Part shown: one piece after another, positions 24,477 through 26,021 of the stretch
Position numbering within the stretch: position 1 is the stretch's first letter
How the letters are laid out: each line of letters begins with the position of its first letter
Assembly (NCBI GenBank): GCA_040265175.1
Contig: JBDQGY010000026.1
Location: 1-26,021, forward strand
DNA from: JAAZXR01 sp040265175
GTDB taxonomy: Bacteria > Myxococcota_A > Polyangia > Nannocystales > Nannocystaceae
Reading direction: 5' to 3'
DNA length: 26,021 nucleotides
Notes under the pieces: model-generated
Databases searched by the model: none
Seen by the model: only the letters and a program-made list of their open reading frames with translations
Told to the model about the DNA's origin: nothing
Translations under genes and position numbers: made by a program

Positions 24477-24506
24477 ATGGTCGTTCCCAGACGCCGTCGT
24501 TGTCAA
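24477..24506 (-). promoter_or_regulatory. Sigma70-like promoter candidate for isocitrate dehydrogenase
   Basis: On the minus strand there is a perfect TTGACA (24506-24501) and, after 18 bp, GACCAT (24482-24477, 3 of 6 matches). It lies 57 bp before the ATG at 24444. The -35 box is convincing, the -10 is weak. Confidence 0.4.
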
Positions 24507-24630
24507 TGGACGCCGCGGAAGCCGCCAAATTTACGCGCCGAGGCGTGACTGTGGTCCTGCGCAAGTTCGACCTCGCGCCTCCCGACTCCCCCCAATCCCA
24601 CATGGCGGGTTCCCACGGCGCCGGCGGACT

Positions 24631-24648
24631 TGCTATATCCCTGGGGTG
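24631..24648 (+). promoter_or_regulatory. Extended -10 element adjoining a GTG start, possible leaderless mRNA
   Basis: TGC-TATATC (24631-24639) reads as an extended -10 box. A start site 7 nt after it would be base 24646, the first base of the GTG start codon of the DUF971 gene. No Shine-Dalgarno sequence precedes that codon, which agrees with a leaderless transcript. Confidence 0.35.
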
Positions 24649-24999
24649 CTGCCCATCGACATCGTCCACCACACGAACACACGCTCGCTGGTGATCACGT
24701 GGGAAGACTCGTCTCGCTCGGAATATACGGCGTCGTACCTTCGCGGGTGGTGTCCGTGCGCGGAGTGTCAAGGCCACTCGAATATCGTCAGGTATCAGCC
24801 CCCCTCGGACGCTGTCTCCATCGACGAGATGTGGGAGGTGGGCGCCTACGCCGTTGGGCTCAAGTTCTCCGACGGGCATGACAAGGGCATCTTTCGCTGG
24901 ACCTGGTTGCGAGACATTCGGCACGAGGCGGCGCCGGAGGGCCCGAAGACCGGGCGATTCGTCGGCGGCCTCCATGTCCCCGACGCCAAAGTCCATTGA
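24646..24999 (+). CDS. DUF971 domain protein
   Basis: 117 aa from the GTG at 24646. It matches the DUF971 family (the N-terminal domain of gamma-butyrobetaine hydroxylases, also found alone in bacteria): IVHHTNTRSLVITWEDSSRS, YLRGWCPCAECQGH with a Cys pair that may bind metal, AVSIDEMWEVGAYAVGLKFS and HDKGIFRWTWLRDI (the conserved H..GIY.W..L.-type motif). Stand-alone members have been linked to Fe-S or Mrp/ApbC-type context in other genomes, but no such partner is here. It is divergent from the isocitrate dehydrogenase gene. A longer upstream frame exists, but it would run through the isocitrate dehydrogenase gene and is rejected. Confidence 0.85.
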   Translation: MLPIDIVHHTNTRSLVITWEDSSRSEYTASYLRGWCPCAECQGHSNIVRYQPPSDAVSIDEMWEVGAYAVGLKFSDGHDKGIFRWTWLRDIRHEAAPEGPKTGRFVGGLHVPDAKVH

Positions 25000-25124
25000 T
25001 CGGCGTGAAATGTCGCCGCCCCTCATCCGGCGCCATTCCTGTCATAGTCGGCCCAGGCGTCGGTTGGAAGATGTATGAAGCTTCGCGTCCCACGAGCGAT
25101 TCACCTGCAGTATCGTTAACCGTC

Positions 25125-25163
25125 GGTCGTCCCACTCGCTGCGTGGGTGATCGCTGAACGACC
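25125..25163 (+). promoter_or_regulatory. Nested inverted repeats just upstream of the TPR gene
   Basis: GGTCGT (25125-25130) pairs with ACGACC (25158-25163), and inside it CCCAC (25131-25135) pairs with GTGGG (25143-25147). The outer arm ends 4 nt before the ATG at 25168, so folding of the RNA would affect access to the start codon. No strong ribosome site is visible there. Confidence 0.3.
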
Positions 25164-25167
25164 CGGG

Positions 25168-26021
25168 ATGAACTCCTCTGACAATCACGAAGCGTCCGCT
25201 CCGATCCTAGACAAGATTCGCGCGTTGGTCTCGTCTGGATCACTGGAACTCGCGGAGTCCATGGTTGACACGCTGCTGGCGGCGTCCGATGACGACGCCT
25301 TCGGCTGGGACCTGCGGGGACTCATCGCGCATCTTCGTGGCGACCCTCGGATGGCACGTTCCCACACACGCAGAGCCCTCCGCCTTCGGGAGGACGTGCC
25401 CGACTTTCATGAGCACATGGCGCTCTACCTGCGCTCGTTAGGACGACCGGCAGACGCGATTCACTCGGTGCAGCGCGCCCTCGAATTGCTTGAGGCGCGC
25501 GTGCCCCACTCGCCCGAACGATGCGCTGCGCTTCACGATTTTTGGGGGCACCTCGCGCGCGACGACGGCGATATCGACGCCTCCGTAGCGCACCATGAGA
25601 TCGCCTGCGCAGGGCCCTCCGAGCACCTCGAGTTTCTCTCCAACTTCGCCATCGCCTGCGCAGACCACCCTGCACGCGCAGACGATGCGCTGGAGATAAT
25701 CCGCCGCGTGACACGGCGGAAGCCAACGCGCGCCGACTTTCACTTCAACCACGCGAAGATTGAGATCAAAGTGGGAACGGAGGACGAGGCGAGACGCGCG
25801 CTTGAGCGCACCCTGGGCCTAGACTCCGCGCACGTAGGCGCGACGATGGAGTTGGCCTCACTTCACGAGCGCGCGGGTCGGCAAGAGACCGCCGAGCGAC
25901 GGCTCACCGCGCTCCTCAACACCACAGCGGACGCCCACGACATCCGCTTCAACCGCGGTCTTCTCCTACTTCGGCATCAACGCTGGGAGGATGGATTCCT
26001 CGACTTTGAAGCGCGCTACGT
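25168..26021 (+). CDS. TPR-repeat protein, probably a TPR-linked glycosyltransferase (3' end beyond window)
   Basis: The first 284 residues from ATG 25168 are visible, open to the right edge. The whole stretch is helical repeat: AESMVDTLLAASDDDAFGWD, GLIAHLRGDPRMARSHTRRA, ALYLRSLGRPADAIHSVQRA, NFAIACADHPARADDALEII, LERTLGLDSAHVGATMELAS. These have the alternating small and hydrophobic positions of tetratricopeptide repeats. The last visible part, LLLLRHQRWEDGFLDFEARY, resembles the repeat with W..G...YE.R that often precedes a GT41/heptosyltransferase-like domain in TPR glycosyltransferases. That continuation is a prediction. There is no signal peptide, so it is cytoplasmic. Confidence 0.8.
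   Translation, partial: MNSSDNHEASAPILDKIRALVSSGSLELAESMVDTLLAASDDDAFGWDLRGLIAHLRGDPRMARSHTRRALRLREDVPDFHEHMALYLRSLGRPADAIHSVQRALELLEARVPHSPERCAALHDFWGHLARDDGDIDASVAHHEIACAGPSEHLEFLSNFAIACADHPARADDALEIIRRVTRRKPTRADFHFNHAKIEIKVGTEDEARRALERTLGLDSAHVGATMELASLHERAGRQETAERRLTALLNTTADAHDIRFNRGLLLLRHQRWEDGFLDFEARY

Noticed and set aside
22219..25026. A 935-aa version of isocitrate dehydrogenase.
   Set aside because: The extra N-terminus is antisense to the DUF971 gene. The 741-aa form has AGGAG and the exact family start.

Overview
The window is a GC-rich (roughly 60% by eye), densely coded piece of a Gram-negative chromosome. It has no rRNA, tRNA, insertion sequence, phage gene or CRISPR array that I can see. 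The best hint of origin is an alpha/beta-hydrolase lipoprotein whose Cys is followed by an acidic Ser/Thr/Asp stretch and a pure Asp-Gly repeat. Such linkers are typical of Myxococcota (Nannocystis-like lineages and relatives). A monomeric NADP isocitrate dehydrogenase, an HDOD protein, a PA14 membrane protein and several GTG/TTG starts fit this. The assignment is inference only.

Layout: (1) 1-3467, minus strand, copper/heavy-metal handling. A secreted multicopper oxidase with an FnIII tail is followed by a CusB-like efflux adaptor lipoprotein with two metal-binding domains, cut by the window edge. The adaptor appears to have its own promoter with the layout of a MerR-family operator. (2) 3772-11216, minus strand, a compact operon: LuxE-like acyl-protein synthetase, LuxC-like acyl reductase, possibly a 44-codon ORF, acyl carrier protein, FabZ-like dehydratase, thiamine-diphosphate enzyme, NeuB/sialic-acid-synthase-like enzyme and an acyl-AMP ligase. 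(3) 11649-13608, plus strand, divergent from this operon: a GNAT-like acyltransferase and a NodB-type polysaccharide deacetylase with a long insertion. Regions 2 and 3 look like one biosynthetic island. (4) 13842-20273, plus strand: hydrolase lipoprotein, YgiQ radical SAM protein, GT-C/GT39-like membrane glycosyltransferase and a PA14 membrane protein. (5) 20335-26021: HDOD protein (minus), YceI lipoprotein (plus), monomeric isocitrate dehydrogenase (minus), DUF971 protein (plus) and a TPR protein (plus) running off the right edge.

The most interesting part is the island at 3772-13608. LuxE and LuxC normally make an aldehyde from an acyl group, but there is no luciferase. Instead the same operon carries a carrier protein, a dehydratase, a second adenylating enzyme and two enzymes that form C-C bonds to C3 units: a ThDP enzyme (pyruvate-type chemistry) and a NeuB-like enzyme (PEP plus aldehyde). 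No nonulosonate nucleotidyltransferase (NeuA) or epimerase (NeuC) is present. My inference is a pathway for an unusual acyl-derived aldehyde or keto-acid product, or a lipid-modified sugar, probably for the cell surface. The exact product cannot be read from sequence. Several start regions (copper adaptor, oxidase, luxE-like gene) also carry perfect inverted repeats placed where operators or leader hairpins would sit.
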